DNA of 64,000 bases from Ornithinimicrobium tianjinense (GTDB lineage: Bacteria > Actinomycetota > Actinomycetes > Actinomycetales > Dermatophilaceae). Positions within the stretch are counted from its first letter, which is position 1; each line of letters begins with the position of its first letter. Shown in pieces: positions 18,390-25,898 of the stretch. Below the pieces are notes generated by a model, which worked only from the letters and a program-made list of their open reading frames with translations, was not told the DNA's origin and did no database searches. Both the position numbers and the translations under genes were made by a program. Location: positions 1,442,471 to 1,506,470 of the forward strand of contig NZ_BMEM01000001.1 of NCBI RefSeq assembly GCF_014636495.1, in the 5' to 3' direction.

Positions 18390-18787
18390 CACCTCTGCCC
18401 GAGGGCCGTGCGCAGGGCCTCCCCGTCCGTGGCCAGCTCGGCGGGGGAGAGGCGCATACGCGCGGCGAGGTCGAAGTCTCCCGGGCCGTTCGCGGCAAAG
18501 ACGTGGAGGTGGGCGTGCGGCACCTCGAACCCCTGCACGATCATCCCCACCCGCTCCCCGCCGAAGGTGGCGAGCTGAGCGCGGCCGATGCGGGCGGCCA
18601 CCTCCATGAGGTGGCTGACGGTGGCGGCGTCCAGGTCGATCCAGTGGTCGACCTCCTCCCGCGGCACGACGAGGGCGTGGCCGCGCGTGAGGGGCTCGAT
18701 GTCGAGGAAGGCGGCGCAGACGTCGTCGGACCACACGATCTGGCCGGGGATCTCGCCGCCGATGATCTTGGTGAAGAGCGTCGCCAT
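18389..18787 (-). CDS. HIT family nucleotide hydrolase
   Basis: The 132-residue protein carries the histidine-triad motif H91-A-H93-L-H95-V-F, with the upstream HALVVPREEVDHWIDLD strand typical of the Hint branch. Such enzymes hydrolyse AMP linked to amines or lysine. The start ATG 18787 is leaderless behind TACGCT. It shares its message with the DoxX gene. Its promoter is back-to-back with that of the divergent DUF1330 gene. Confidence 0.92.
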   Translation of the reverse strand: MATLFTKIIGGEIPGQIVWSDDVCAAFLDIEPLTRGHALVVPREEVDHWIDLDAATVSHLMEVAARIGRAQLATFGGERVGMIVQGFEVPHAHLHVFAANGPGDFDLAARMRLSPAELATDGEALRTALGQR

Positions 18788-18794
18788 ACCGGAC

Positions 18795-18812
18795 AGCGTA
18801 GGGGTCTAGGTT
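18795..18812. promoter_or_regulatory. Back-to-back leaderless promoters for HIT and DUF1330 genes
   Basis: The minus-strand box TACGCT (18800-18795) is 7 nt from the HIT ATG, and the plus-strand box TAGGTT (18807-18812) is 6 nt from the DUF1330 ATG. Only 6 bp separate the two boxes, so a polymerase on one must occlude the other. Confidence 0.7.
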
Positions 18813-18818
18813 GGGCGC

Positions 18819-19127
18819 ATGGCGAAGGGTTACTGGGTCGGGCGGGTCACGGTGAACGACGAGGAGGGCTACCGGCGCTACGTCCAGGCCAACGCGACCG
18901 CGTTCGCTCGGTATGGCGCGCGCTTCCTGGTCCGCGGCGGCCAGTTCGAGGCGGTCGAGGGGCAGGCGCGCCCCCGCAACGTCGTCATCGAGTTCCCGGA
19001 CTACGCCGCTGCGCTCGCGTGCTACCGCTCCCCGGAGTATGCCGAGGCGATGGCGCACCGCCTGACCGCCGCCGAGGCCGACATCATCGTGGTCGAGGGC
19101 TACGACGGGCCGCAGCCGGGGGAGTAG
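18819..19127 (+). CDS. DUF1330 domain protein
   Basis: A 102-residue soluble protein beginning MAKGYWVGRVTVNDEEGYRRYVQANATAF, with the DUF1330 elements RFLVRGGQFEAVEG and VVIEFPDYAAALACYRSPEYAEA. The fold is a ferredoxin-like dimeric barrel. No enzymatic function is established. It is a single-gene unit with a leaderless start and is followed by a shared bidirectional terminator. Confidence 0.9.
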   Translation: MAKGYWVGRVTVNDEEGYRRYVQANATAFARYGARFLVRGGQFEAVEGQARPRNVVIEFPDYAAALACYRSPEYAEAMAHRLTAAEADIIVVEGYDGPQPGE

Positions 19128-19136
19128 CGCAGCAGC

Positions 19137-19167
19137 GGCCCCGGCGAAGACAGGCTCCGCCGGGGCC
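19137..19167. terminator. Bidirectional terminator hairpin
   Basis: GGCCCCGGCG (19137-19146) and CGCCGGGGCC (19158-19167) form a perfect 10-bp stem between two convergent genes. Confidence 0.75.
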
Positions 19168-19187
19168 GGAGGTTGGTGCCGCGAGGG

Positions 19188-19610
19188 TCAGCCGCAGTCG
19201 ACCTGGGACGCGGCCCCGATGTACGTGCCGACCATCTGCATGGGCAGCTCGGACCCGGCGCCGAAGTACTCCAGGCCCTTGCCGTTTGCGCCGTTGGGGG
19301 CCATCCGACCGGTCTCCTTGGGGTCGCCGATCGTCATCTTGGCGAAGATCTTGATGCCGACGGGCAGACCAGCGGCCTCGAGCGCGTCGTAGCCCGCCTG
19401 GCGGGCGGCGTCGCACTCGGTGACGTAGCCGGCCTCGAGGTCGGCCCCCATCTCGGCGCTGAAGACCATCCAGTTGGCCGAGGTCGGGCCCTCGAGGGTG
19501 TACATCGGGATGAAACAGTGGTGCGCCATGGCCGGGACGGCTCCGAGGGCGACGGCGGCCACGGCGGCTGCGCCGGCGGTGAGGCCGCGGCGGACGGTGG
19601 TGCGGAACAT
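19188..19610 (-). CDS. Secreted hypothetical protein, 140 aa
   Basis: I do not recognise the family. The N-terminus is a clear Sec signal peptide: MFRTTVRRG, a hydrophobic core of Ala, Val and Leu, and an AMA cleavage site near residue 29, leaving HHCFIPMYTLEGPTSANWMVF as the mature start. The mature part has three cysteines (CFIP, TECD, VDCG) and ends at the last one, so a disulfide is likely. A GGAGGAAGAGC ribosome-binding site precedes the ATG. HHC near the mature N-terminus could bind a metal, but that is conjecture. Confidence 0.75.
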   Translation of the reverse strand: MFRTTVRRGLTAGAAAVAAVALGAVPAMAHHCFIPMYTLEGPTSANWMVFSAEMGADLEAGYVTECDAARQAGYDALEAAGLPVGIKIFAKMTIGDPKETGRMAPNGANGKGLEYFGAGSELPMQMVGTYIGAASQVDCG

Positions 19611-19710
19611 GCTCTTCCTCCTGCTGTTCGGGTGTCACGGGACCGGTTGGTTCCCACCTGCCCGACCAGCCAACCGCGCGCCGACCGTCACCGGCATCCG
19701 TCGAAGGAGT

Positions 19711-19742
19711 GGAGCTCGTCATCCTTGGGGATGACGAGCTCC
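19711..19742 (-). terminator. Terminator hairpin of the DUF4342 gene
   Basis: GGAGCTCGTCATCC (19711-19724) and GGATGACGAGCTCC (19729-19742) form a perfect 14-bp stem with a 4-base loop, 26 bp past the DUF4342 stop. Confidence 0.75.
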
Positions 19743-19768
19743 AGAGGGGGTGGGCGGCGTGGCACCGA

Positions 19769-20113
19769 TCAGGAGGGATGGCCCGTGGGCTCGTCCTGGT
19801 CGCCGTCGGGGTCTCCTGCCACGTCGGTCGGGGTAGTGCCGGGGTCAGCCACGCGCTCGACGTCGAGGCGCACCTTGGCCAGAGCCCCGCCGACCGCGGC
19901 CATCGCCGCGAAGACCGGGCCCGTGACGACGGCCAGCGCGCCGCCGGCCAGGCCCCAGGTCAGCGGGATGCTGAGCAGTTCCTTGTCGTCCTGGGTGCGG
20001 ATGACCACCCGCCTGTTGTCGGCGTCCTTGGCGAGCTCCTTCACCCGCTCGACCAGCTCGTTGCCGGCGACCTCCAGACGGTCCGTGATGGTGCGACGGT
20101 TCGGGTCGGACAT
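19769..20113 (-). CDS. DUF4342 family protein
   Basis: The frame opens at 20170, but ATG 20113 (MSDPNRRTITDRLEVAGNELVERVKEL) has a strong AGGAGGAG ribosome-binding site and matches family starts. The 114-residue product has an N-terminal amphipathic helix, the DUF4342 core DADNRRVVIRTQDDKELLSIPLTWGLAGGALAVVTGPVFAAMAAVGGALAKVRLDVER with one or two hydrophobic helices, and a disordered acidic tail. It is likely membrane-associated. Function unknown. Confidence 0.85.
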   Translation of the reverse strand: MSDPNRRTITDRLEVAGNELVERVKELAKDADNRRVVIRTQDDKELLSIPLTWGLAGGALAVVTGPVFAAMAAVGGALAKVRLDVERVADPGTTPTDVAGDPDGDQDEPTGHPS

Positions 20114-20228
20114 GGGATCTCCTCCTGACGGTCGGGTGAACCTCTCTACGGCCACCGTAGCCACTTCCACGACGGGTGTCAGGAGGTCCTGGCCGGTGTT
20201 CCGGGTTGGTGGAGCGGGCGGGGTGGCT

Positions 20229-20234
20229 TAGCGT
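20229..20234 (+). promoter_or_regulatory. -10 box of mraY
   Basis: TAGCGT lies 54 nt before the GTG start; the leader contains the ribosome-binding site GGGAG. Confidence 0.45.
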
Positions 20235-20288
20235 TGCCCCGGCTGCCTGGGGCGGCCGACCTGACGGTCGCGAGCGAGGGAGTACCAG

Positions 20289-21401
20289 GTGGTCAACGTC
20301 ATGCTGGCCGGAGGCATCGCGATGCTGGTAGCCCTGCTGTGCACGCCGCTGTTCATCCGCTACCTCGTCCGCCACAGCTACGGACAGTTCATCCGGGACG
20401 ACCTGACCCATCACCACGTCAAGCGCGGCAAGCCGACGATGGGTGGGGCGGTCATCATCGGGGCCGCGATCATCGGCTACTTCGCCTCGCACGGTGTCCT
20501 CCTGCTGACCGACGCCCTGGGGTGGCTCGAGGTGACGCGCAGCAGGGTGTCCCTCAGCGCCCTGCTGGTGCTCTTCCTCCTCACCGGGCTGGGTCTGGTG
20601 GGTTTCCTGGACGACTACACCAAGATCCGCAAGGAACGCAGCCTCGGGCTCACCTCCGGACAGAAGCTCGTCGGTCAGACCCTCGTGACCGTGGTCTTCG
20701 CCCTGGCGGCGCTGCTCGTCAAGGACGAGAACGGTCGGGTGCCGGCCTCGACGGCGGTCTCCTTCGTCAGGGACACCGGGATCGACCTGGCCTTCGCCGG
20801 GCCCGTCCTCGGTCTCGTCCTGTTCGTCGCCTGGGCGAGCCTGCTCATCGCCGGGGCGTCCAACGGTGTCAACATCACGGACGGTCTGGACGGGCTGGCG
20901 ACCGGGGCCTCGGTCATGGTGTTCGGGGCCTACACGATGATCGCGCTCTGGCAGGACACCCAGAGCTGCCGGCTCTCGCCCGGGCCCAACTGCTACGCGA
21001 TCAGCGACCCGCTGGACCTGGCCGTCGTCTCCTGCGCCATCGCGGGCGCGTGCTTCGGCTTCCTGTGGTGGAACGCGTCACCGGCGCGGATCATCATGGG
21101 GGACACCGGGTCCTTGTCGCTGGGCGCCGCCCTGGCGGGGATGGCCATCCTGACCCGGACCGAGCTGCTGCTGGTGATCCTGGGCGGCCTGTTCGTCATC
21201 GTCACCTCGTCGGTGATCATCCAGGTGATCAGCTTCAAGCTGACCGGCCGACGCGTCTTCAGGATGGCGCCGCTGCACCACCACTTCGAGCTCCTGGGTT
21301 GGGCCGAGGTCACGATCGTGGCCAGGTTCTGGATCGTCGCGGGCATCTGCGTCTCCGCAGGGCTGGCGGTCTTCTACGGCGACTGGCTGGTCCGGCTCTA
21401 G
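20289..21401 (+). CDS. mraY: Phospho-MurNAc-pentapeptide transferase (MraY), solitary gene
   Basis: The 370-residue integral membrane enzyme moves phospho-MurNAc-pentapeptide from UDP to undecaprenyl phosphate (lipid I). All family marks are here: HHHVKRGKPTMGG after TM1, LDDYTKIRKERSLGLT (catalytic Asp pair), NGVNITDGLDGLATG and the C-terminal APLHHHFELLGW. About ten membrane helices are visible. It starts at GTG 20289. Unusually, no mur or fts genes flank it, while mraY normally lies in the division-cell wall cluster. It may be the only copy, moved away, or a second paralogue. Confidence 0.92.
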   Translation: MVNVMLAGGIAMLVALLCTPLFIRYLVRHSYGQFIRDDLTHHHVKRGKPTMGGAVIIGAAIIGYFASHGVLLLTDALGWLEVTRSRVSLSALLVLFLLTGLGLVGFLDDYTKIRKERSLGLTSGQKLVGQTLVTVVFALAALLVKDENGRVPASTAVSFVRDTGIDLAFAGPVLGLVLFVAWASLLIAGASNGVNITDGLDGLATGASVMVFGAYTMIALWQDTQSCRLSPGPNCYAISDPLDLAVVSCAIAGACFGFLWWNASPARIIMGDTGSLSLGAALAGMAILTRTELLLVILGGLFVIVTSSVIIQVISFKLTGRRVFRMAPLHHHFELLGWAEVTIVARFWIVAGICVSAGLAVFYGDWLVRL

Positions 21402-21501
21402 GACCGCCGCCCGCTGCCGAGAGATCCATGGTCAGGCTCCGTGCTCGGGCGACCTCCCGTCTTCAGGCTCGGGGGAGAAGGCGTCTCGAGGCCGGATGGC
21501 T

Positions 21502-21732
21502 TCAGGCGGCGACCCGGGCGATCCTGATGCGCCAGGTCTCGGGGCCCTCCTCGAGCGGCTCCCACTCGAACTGGCCGCCGTGCTCGGCGGCGAACTGGTA
21601 GTAGAGCGGCTTGGGGTCGTGGTCGTTCACCAGCTCAAAGGCGTCGCCGGGCGTGAGCCGGTTCCACGTCTCGAAGATCAGCTGGTGGCGGCGGGCCGGG
21701 GGCTCCTGACGGACGTCGAGCTCAGTGCTCAC
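21502..21732 (-). CDS. DUF2249 domain protein
   Basis: I start at GTG 21732 (protein begins MSTELDVRQEPPARRHQLIFETW) because the ribosome-binding site AAGGAG sits 7 nt upstream; ATG 21777 is in frame but has none. The 76-residue product is the whole DUF2249 domain, with the diagnostic ELVNDHDPKPLYYQFAAEHGGQFEWE segment. DUF2249 proteins are often found beside hemerythrin or nitric-oxide-responsive genes; none is here. An unusual repeat array lies upstream of the promoter. Confidence 0.87.
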   Translation of the reverse strand: MSTELDVRQEPPARRHQLIFETWNRLTPGDAFELVNDHDPKPLYYQFAAEHGGQFEWEPLEEGPETWRIRIARVAA

Positions 21733-21765
21733 GAGATGCTCCTTCACAGAGGGGTTGGTGTCCTC

Positions 21766-21771
21766 TTTATA
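21766..21771 (-). promoter_or_regulatory. -10 box of the DUF2249 gene
   Basis: TATAAA on the minus strand lies about 34 nt before the GTG, in a locally AT-rich stretch that stands out in this genome. Confidence 0.5.
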
Positions 21772-21800
21772 ACGCATATAGATCTGACGCTGAGGGCGGG

Positions 21801-21845
21801 GGCACAACTGGTCGGGGGCGCAACTGGTCCTGGGCACAACGGGTC
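21801..21845. repeat. Three 13-bp repeats at 16-bp period upstream of DUF2249 gene
   Basis: GGCACAACTGGTC (21801), GGCGCAACTGGTC (21817) and GGCACAACGGGTC (21833) are spaced exactly 16 bp apart, about 30-75 bp upstream of the DUF2249 -10 box. This is where an activator or repressor array would sit. Confidence 0.7.
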
Positions 21846-22153
21846 CCGGCTCGGAGACGGGCTGGGCTTGACCCAGCGGTGCTGCGAGCAGGCACCCCGC
21901 CGGCGTGAGAGCGGGCCAGGTGCAGCACCGCCGGCGGCAATGAGCCGGGCCCCAACGGTTCAACGGCTGTCGCGGGGAAGTGGCCGGGTGGCGGTCAGGG
22001 ATTCCTCTCGCGGTCCTCGCGCGACGATCAGTTTACATAATGTGACTTATCGGCGATCGAACAACGGGGCTCCACGACCCCTCCGGCGGGTCAGGTCAGG
22101 CGAGACACACGCTGCATGAGAGTGCTTCCGTCCTGACGACACGCCCGACCTGG

Positions 22154-22186
22154 GCCGACCAGAGCGCGCATGTGCGCTCTCTGGCC
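22154..22186. repeat. Hairpin with 7-bp core stem
   Basis: AGAGCGC (22161-22167) pairs with GCGCTCT (22174-22180) around GCATGT, and GGCC blocks flank both sides. It may be a terminator for a short transcript from the AT-rich patch at 22031-22050. Confidence 0.45.
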
Positions 22187-22312
22187 GCCGCCACCTGGGC
22201 ATGTCGCCGGGACAGATGTCCGGCGGGCTCTCGCTCGTGGCGGATGAGTGACCTCACGCCCGCGGTCGGCGACCTGGTCCCGACTCATCACGTCCCGTGC
22301 CCACCAGTTCAT

Positions 22313-22978
22313 TCAACGGGGAATCAGAGCCAAGATCGCCCCGAGGTCCTCCACGTGCGCGTTGTGCCCCAGAGCGGCCAGCGACACCGCGTCGTCCTGC
22401 AGGTCAGCGAGCTGCGCATGCGTCACCATCCCGTCGTGCTCTCCGCGGGCCAGCACCACAGGACACCCGGCATCTCCGACGAGCGCCCGCATGTCGAAGG
22501 CGCCGACACCGAACGTCCGTGGGTCCTGGGCCAGGCTCCAGCCGTCGCCACGGTCGACGATGCCCGCGTCCACGACCGCATCCTCGGCCGGCACCAGCCC
22601 GGCCAGACCAGAGACCTTGAGGAACCGCTCGGCCGCCTCCGCCCTCGAGGCGAAGACCTTCGGTGGTCGCTGCGGCAGTGCCTGTGCGAAGTCCAGCTCC
22701 TCAGGGGTCCAGGCGACCTTGACACCCAGCGCGACCACGGACCGGACCCGCTGCGGCACCAGGCCAGCCAGCGTGAGCGCCACCACGCCGCCCATCGAGT
22801 GGCCGACCACGTCGACGGATTCGTCAGGCAGCAGCGCCAGGACGTGTCTGGCGTGCTTCTCGAAGCTGTATGGCGCGTCCCATCCCGCGGAGCCGTGTCC
22901 GGGCAGGTCGGGAGAGAACCCGGCCCCACGCCATACCTCCCCGACCGCGCCCAGGCCATGCAGGAACAAGGTTGACAT
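22313..22978 (-). CDS. Alpha/beta-fold hydrolase
   Basis: The 221-residue protein starts MSTLFLHGLGAVGEVW, an oxyanion-hole segment right at the N-terminus, so it is a short member of the fold. The nucleophile is S61 in VDVVGHSMGG, the acid is likely in VVLARGEHDGMV, and the histidine is in ALGHNAHVEDL. Cytosolic. The gene has no partner and its substrate is unknown. It overlaps a longer antisense frame that is not coding. Confidence 0.84.
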   Translation of the reverse strand: MSTLFLHGLGAVGEVWRGAGFSPDLPGHGSAGWDAPYSFEKHARHVLALLPDESVDVVGHSMGGVVALTLAGLVPQRVRSVVALGVKVAWTPEELDFAQALPQRPPKVFASRAEAAERFLKVSGLAGLVPAEDAVVDAGIVDRGDGWSLAQDPRTFGVGAFDMRALVGDAGCPVVLARGEHDGMVTHAQLADLQDDAVSLAALGHNAHVEDLGAILALIPR

Positions 22979-23073
22979 AACGTCGGCCCCTCTCGTGGAT
23001 GGGCCTGATCGGCCTCCTGACGCAATCTAGCGTCTGACGAAGACTCTTGGGCTCATGCCCGCGGGCGCGAGCC

Positions 23074-23484
23074 TCAGGCCCGACCGCCCGACGCCCACGA
23101 CTGCAGGACCTCCTCGGCGAGCCGGCGGGGCGCCTGGACGCAGTAGGAAGCCACCAGGAGCTCCTCGACCTCGTCCCAGTCGGTGGTGTCGTCGATCACC
23201 AGCCCCACGACGTCGGTGCCCCACCCTGCCCGGAAGTAGGGCTCCCCCATCGCCTCGAACGCGAGCACCTCGTCGGGCTCCGCACGGAGGACGATCCGGA
23301 ACCGCTGGTCCTCGCCGCCGAAGATGTGCGCCACCGTCGCGTTGCCGACGCGCCATCGCACACCGGTCCACGCAGCCTCGGCGCGGCAGCGCGGCAGCGC
23401 CGCGAGAACGTGGTCGCAGCGCTGCACCCACTCCTCGGGGACCTCCGGCCTGGCCACCCCGTCACCGTAGTGCACGGTGTCCAC
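23074..23484 (-). CDS. MmcQ/YjbR family protein
   Basis: The 136-residue product matches the YjbR (CyaY-like fold) group: WVQRCDHVLAALPRC, then TGVRWRVGNATVAHIFGGEDQRFRIVLRAEPDEV, then GWGTDVVGLVIDDTTDWDEVEELLVASYCVQAPRRLAEEV. Proteins of this group are called DNA-binding, but evidence is thin. The start is uncertain: GTG 23484 and GTG 23475 are both possible and an AGGGGA ribosome-binding site favours the latter. The upstream in-frame extension overlaps the divergent SSB-like gene and is discarded. Confidence 0.75.
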   Translation of the reverse strand: MDTVHYGDGVARPEVPEEWVQRCDHVLAALPRCRAEAAWTGVRWRVGNATVAHIFGGEDQRFRIVLRAEPDEVLAFEAMGEPYFRAGWGTDVVGLVIDDTTDWDEVEELLVASYCVQAPRRLAEEVLQSWASGGRA

Positions 23485-23554
23485 ATCCCCTGGGGCCGAC
23501 GACGGCTCGTCCACAGGTTGGCTCGACCCCCTTCCTCGCCAGGCCGCTCCCCCG

Positions 23555-23560
23555 CAGGCT
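23555..23560 (+). promoter_or_regulatory. Leaderless -10-like box of SSB-like gene
   Basis: CAGGCT is followed by 7 nt and the ATG at 23568. Confidence 0.45.
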
Positions 23561-23567
23561 GAGCCGT

Positions 23568-23915
23568 ATGACGAACGAGGCGGCACCGGCGAACGAGGTG
23601 CGACTGGTCGGACGAGTGAGCGGGGAGCCGAGCGTCCGTGAGATGCCCAGCGGCGACGAGCTCGTGCAGCTGCGGGTCGTCGTCCCACGCCCCCGGTCCA
23701 AGCGGGACGGTGGCCGTCGGCAGGTGGACACCATCGACGTGGCCTGCTGGTCCGGGCGGGTGCGTCAAAAGGCCCGAAGGCTCACCGACGGCCAGGGGGT
23801 CGAGGTGGTCGGTGGTCTGCGGCGCCGGTTCTTCGCCGCCCAGGGCGGTCGGGCGTCCCGGTACGAGGTCGAGGCCTCGTCGTTGCGGAGCGTGGAGCTG
23901 GGAGAAACCGGGTGA
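23568..23915 (+). CDS. Single-stranded DNA-binding protein family (short paralogue)
   Basis: The 115-residue product is a single OB fold: NEVRLVGRVSGEPSVREMPSGDELVQLRVVVPRP, then IDVACWSGRVRQKARRLTDGQGVEVVGGLRRRFF, then SRYEVEASSLRSVE. It lacks the flexible glycine-rich linker and the acidic C-terminal tip of the replicative SSB, so it is a paralogue, perhaps for competence, repair or RNA binding. It has its own leaderless start. It is convergent with the acyltransferase gene, 6 bp apart. Confidence 0.83.
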   Translation: MTNEAAPANEVRLVGRVSGEPSVREMPSGDELVQLRVVVPRPRSKRDGGRRQVDTIDVACWSGRVRQKARRLTDGQGVEVVGGLRRRFFAAQGGRASRYEVEASSLRSVELGETG

Positions 23916-23920
23916 CGCTC

Positions 23921-24985
23921 CTACAGGACGGAGCGGACGCCCGGCACCCGCCGCAGGACGAGGACCAGCGCCGTCGTGACGGCAGCCACGGCGACGAACC
24001 TGAGCACCAGGACCGGCCACGACGCGACCGGCTCCCCCAGCAGGCCGACGTCAAGACCCACCAGCAGCACGAGATAGTGCAGCGCGAATATGCCCATCGT
24101 GGCCGACGCGACAGGATCGACGACCCGCATCACCCTGGGGGCGGCGAGACCGGCGAGCGCGCCGTCGGGACGGACCAGGGACTGAGCCAGCATCAGCACG
24201 AGGACCGACAGGGCTGCCACGGGGAGGCTGTAGTAGTGGACACCGAGCCACTGCTCGAGCCAGCCCGGCGCGGCGGGGTTGCGCCACTGCCAGGTCATCT
24301 GAGCGACCAGGAGCACGGTCGCGAGGGCCGCGGGCACGAGCCAGCGGCGCGGCAGCACCGCACCGCGCAGCGCCCAGCCCATGAGGTAGGCGCCGACGTA
24401 GGGCAGCCACCACGTCCACGCCGCGTGGCTCAGCCCGACCCGCCCTCCGTCGGACCCCAGGGGCCAGGTCGACAGGACGGGCACGGCATACCCGATCAGA
24501 GCCGCGACCACCCACTCCCGACGCCCCGACGACGCGACCCACGGCACGAGGACGGGGGTGATGAGGGACAGCCCCAGCACGATCCAGAAGAAGTACAGGT
24601 GCGGGGCGACCTGGCCCTGCACCACCTTCGCCAGCGTGGGACCGAGGCCCTGCCACCAGCCGTCGCGGGTCAGGGCCATGTACGCCACGTACACGACGTG
24701 CCAGACGACGAGCCCCGGGACCAGGCGCGCGACCCTCCTGCGCAGGTAGGGGCCGCTCCCCCGCCACCGGCCGGGGTCCAGCGACAGTGCGCCGGACAGC
24801 ATGACGAACACCGGAACCGCCCAGATGAAGCCGAGGTCCAGAGCACGGGCCACCCACCCGTCGAGGGTGCTGGTCGATCCCGGCCCGGCCGCGGTGCCGC
24901 CCACCGTGTGGATCATGACGACACCGAGGATCGCGACGACCCGTAGCCAGCTGACCCAGGCGAGCGGCGTGGCGGGGGACGTCAT
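23921..24985 (-). CDS. Acyltransferase 3 family membrane protein
   Basis: The 354-residue integral membrane protein has about ten hydrophobic segments and opens with the acyltransferase-3 signature WLRVVAILGVVMIHTVGG, where the histidine is catalytic. YLRRRVARLVPGLVVWHVVY is the second conserved loop. The group O-acetylates surface sugars or other envelope molecules. ATG 24985 is favoured because a GACAGT box lies 7 nt upstream; GTG 24994 is the alternative. No sugar-biosynthesis genes are adjacent, so the acceptor is unknown. Confidence 0.85.
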   Translation of the reverse strand: MTSPATPLAWVSWLRVVAILGVVMIHTVGGTAAGPGSTSTLDGWVARALDLGFIWAVPVFVMLSGALSLDPGRWRGSGPYLRRRVARLVPGLVVWHVVYVAYMALTRDGWWQGLGPTLAKVVQGQVAPHLYFFWIVLGLSLITPVLVPWVASSGRREWVVAALIGYAVPVLSTWPLGSDGGRVGLSHAAWTWWLPYVGAYLMGWALRGAVLPRRWLVPAALATVLLVAQMTWQWRNPAAPGWLEQWLGVHYYSLPVAALSVLVLMLAQSLVRPDGALAGLAAPRVMRVVDPVASATMGIFALHYLVLLVGLDVGLLGEPVASWPVLVLRFVAVAAVTTALVLVLRRVPGVRSVL

Positions 24986-24992
24986 GGGCCAC

Positions 24993-24998
24993 ACTGTC
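24993..24998 (-). promoter_or_regulatory. Weak leaderless -10 box of acyltransferase gene
   Basis: On the minus strand GACAGT is followed by 7 nt and ATG 24985. It lacks the TA of the consensus. Confidence 0.35.
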
Positions 24999-25010
24999 GC
25001 ACGCGACGCC

Positions 25011-25016
25011 TAGCCT
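25011..25016 (+). promoter_or_regulatory. Leaderless -10 box of mutarotase gene
   Basis: TAGCCT is followed by 6 nt and the ATG at 25023. Confidence 0.65.
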
Positions 25017-25022
25017 GAGGGC

Positions 25023-25898
25023 ATGACCACGCTGACTCCCCTCGTCCACGAGCGAGACGGTCACCGGCTCGTGGCCTACGACCACGGCGCGCACCTGGCG
25101 GAGTGGCGGGTGGACGGGCACCCGGTGGTGTGGCTCAGCCCGCACGCGGTGCTCGACGGCAGCGCTGCGATCCGTGGCGGGGTCCCCCTCTGCTTTCCCT
25201 GGTTCGGCGCCGGCCCGGAAGGAGACCGCTCCCCCAGCCACGGCCTGGTCCGCACGGTGAGCTGGCACCAGGACGAGACGGACGGCGAGGAGGTCTGGGC
25301 CTGGACCCTCAGCTCCGAGGAGCTGGACGGAGAGACCGGGGCTGAGCACCTCGAGGGACCCTTCGACCTGAGGTATGCCGTGAGCCTGCTCCCCCGCAGC
25401 GCCGCGGGGGCATTCCTGCGGCTCGAGCTCACCGTGACCAACCCCTCCCCCGTGCCGCTGCACGTCGAGGCGGCGCTGCACTCCTACCTGGCTGTGGCCG
25501 ACGTGCGCACCGTCCGCGTGGAGGGTCTGGACGGGGCTGCCTATCTGGACAAGGTCAGCGGCACCCGACACGTGCAGGACGGCGATGTCACGCTGCACGC
25601 GGAGACCGACCGGGTCTACGACACCGACGCTGCGGCCGGCCTGGTGGTCCTGGACGACGGGCGCGCGCTGACGGTGCAGCCCGAGGGCGCGACGCAGGTC
25701 GTCGTCTGGAACCCCTGGGAGACGAAGGCTGCCCGGATGACCGACCTGCCCGAGGACGCCTGGCACAGGTTCGTGTGCGTGGAGGCCGCTGCGACGGGGT
25801 GCCGGGGGCTCGTCGTGCAGCCGCTGGGGTCCACGAGACTGGCGTGCACGATCGGCGTGAGCACGGTCTCCGACGGTGAGAGGCTGAGCGCTCCATGA
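25023..25898 (+). CDS. D-hexose-6-phosphate mutarotase (aldose 1-epimerase-like)
   Basis: The 291-residue beta-sandwich enzyme interconverts alpha and beta anomers of hexose 6-phosphates. The group marks are GGVPLCFPWFGAGPEGDRSPSHGLVRTVSW near residue 55-85 (His in PSHG is catalytic), the central LHVEAALHSYLAV and the C-terminal WNPWETKAARMTDLPEDAWHRFVCVEA containing the catalytic Glu. It is the first gene of an operon whose second gene overlaps by ATGA. Cytosolic. Confidence 0.92.
   Translation: MTTLTPLVHERDGHRLVAYDHGAHLAEWRVDGHPVVWLSPHAVLDGSAAIRGGVPLCFPWFGAGPEGDRSPSHGLVRTVSWHQDETDGEEVWAWTLSSEELDGETGAEHLEGPFDLRYAVSLLPRSAAGAFLRLELTVTNPSPVPLHVEAALHSYLAVADVRTVRVEGLDGAAYLDKVSGTRHVQDGDVTLHAETDRVYDTDAAAGLVVLDDGRALTVQPEGATQVVVWNPWETKAARMTDLPEDAWHRFVCVEAAATGCRGLVVQPLGSTRLACTIGVSTVSDGERLSAP

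Larger units (their letters stand above)
21733..22312. other. 580-bp gene-free region with repeats and an AT-rich patch
   Basis: No credible gene is visible here on either strand. Contents, in order: the DUF2249 leader, a 16-bp-period repeat (21801-21845), GC-rich sequence without recognisable motifs, an AT-rich patch GTTTACATAATGTGACTTAT (22031-22050) that contains a TAATGT -10-like box, and a hairpin at 22154-22186. It could hold a small RNA or be the remains of a lost gene. Confidence 0.6.

Noticed and set aside
21778-21963. N-terminal extension of the DUF2249 protein
   Set aside because: Cys/Arg/Pro-rich translation without homology, no ribosome-binding site. GTG 21732 has AAGGAG at the right distance.
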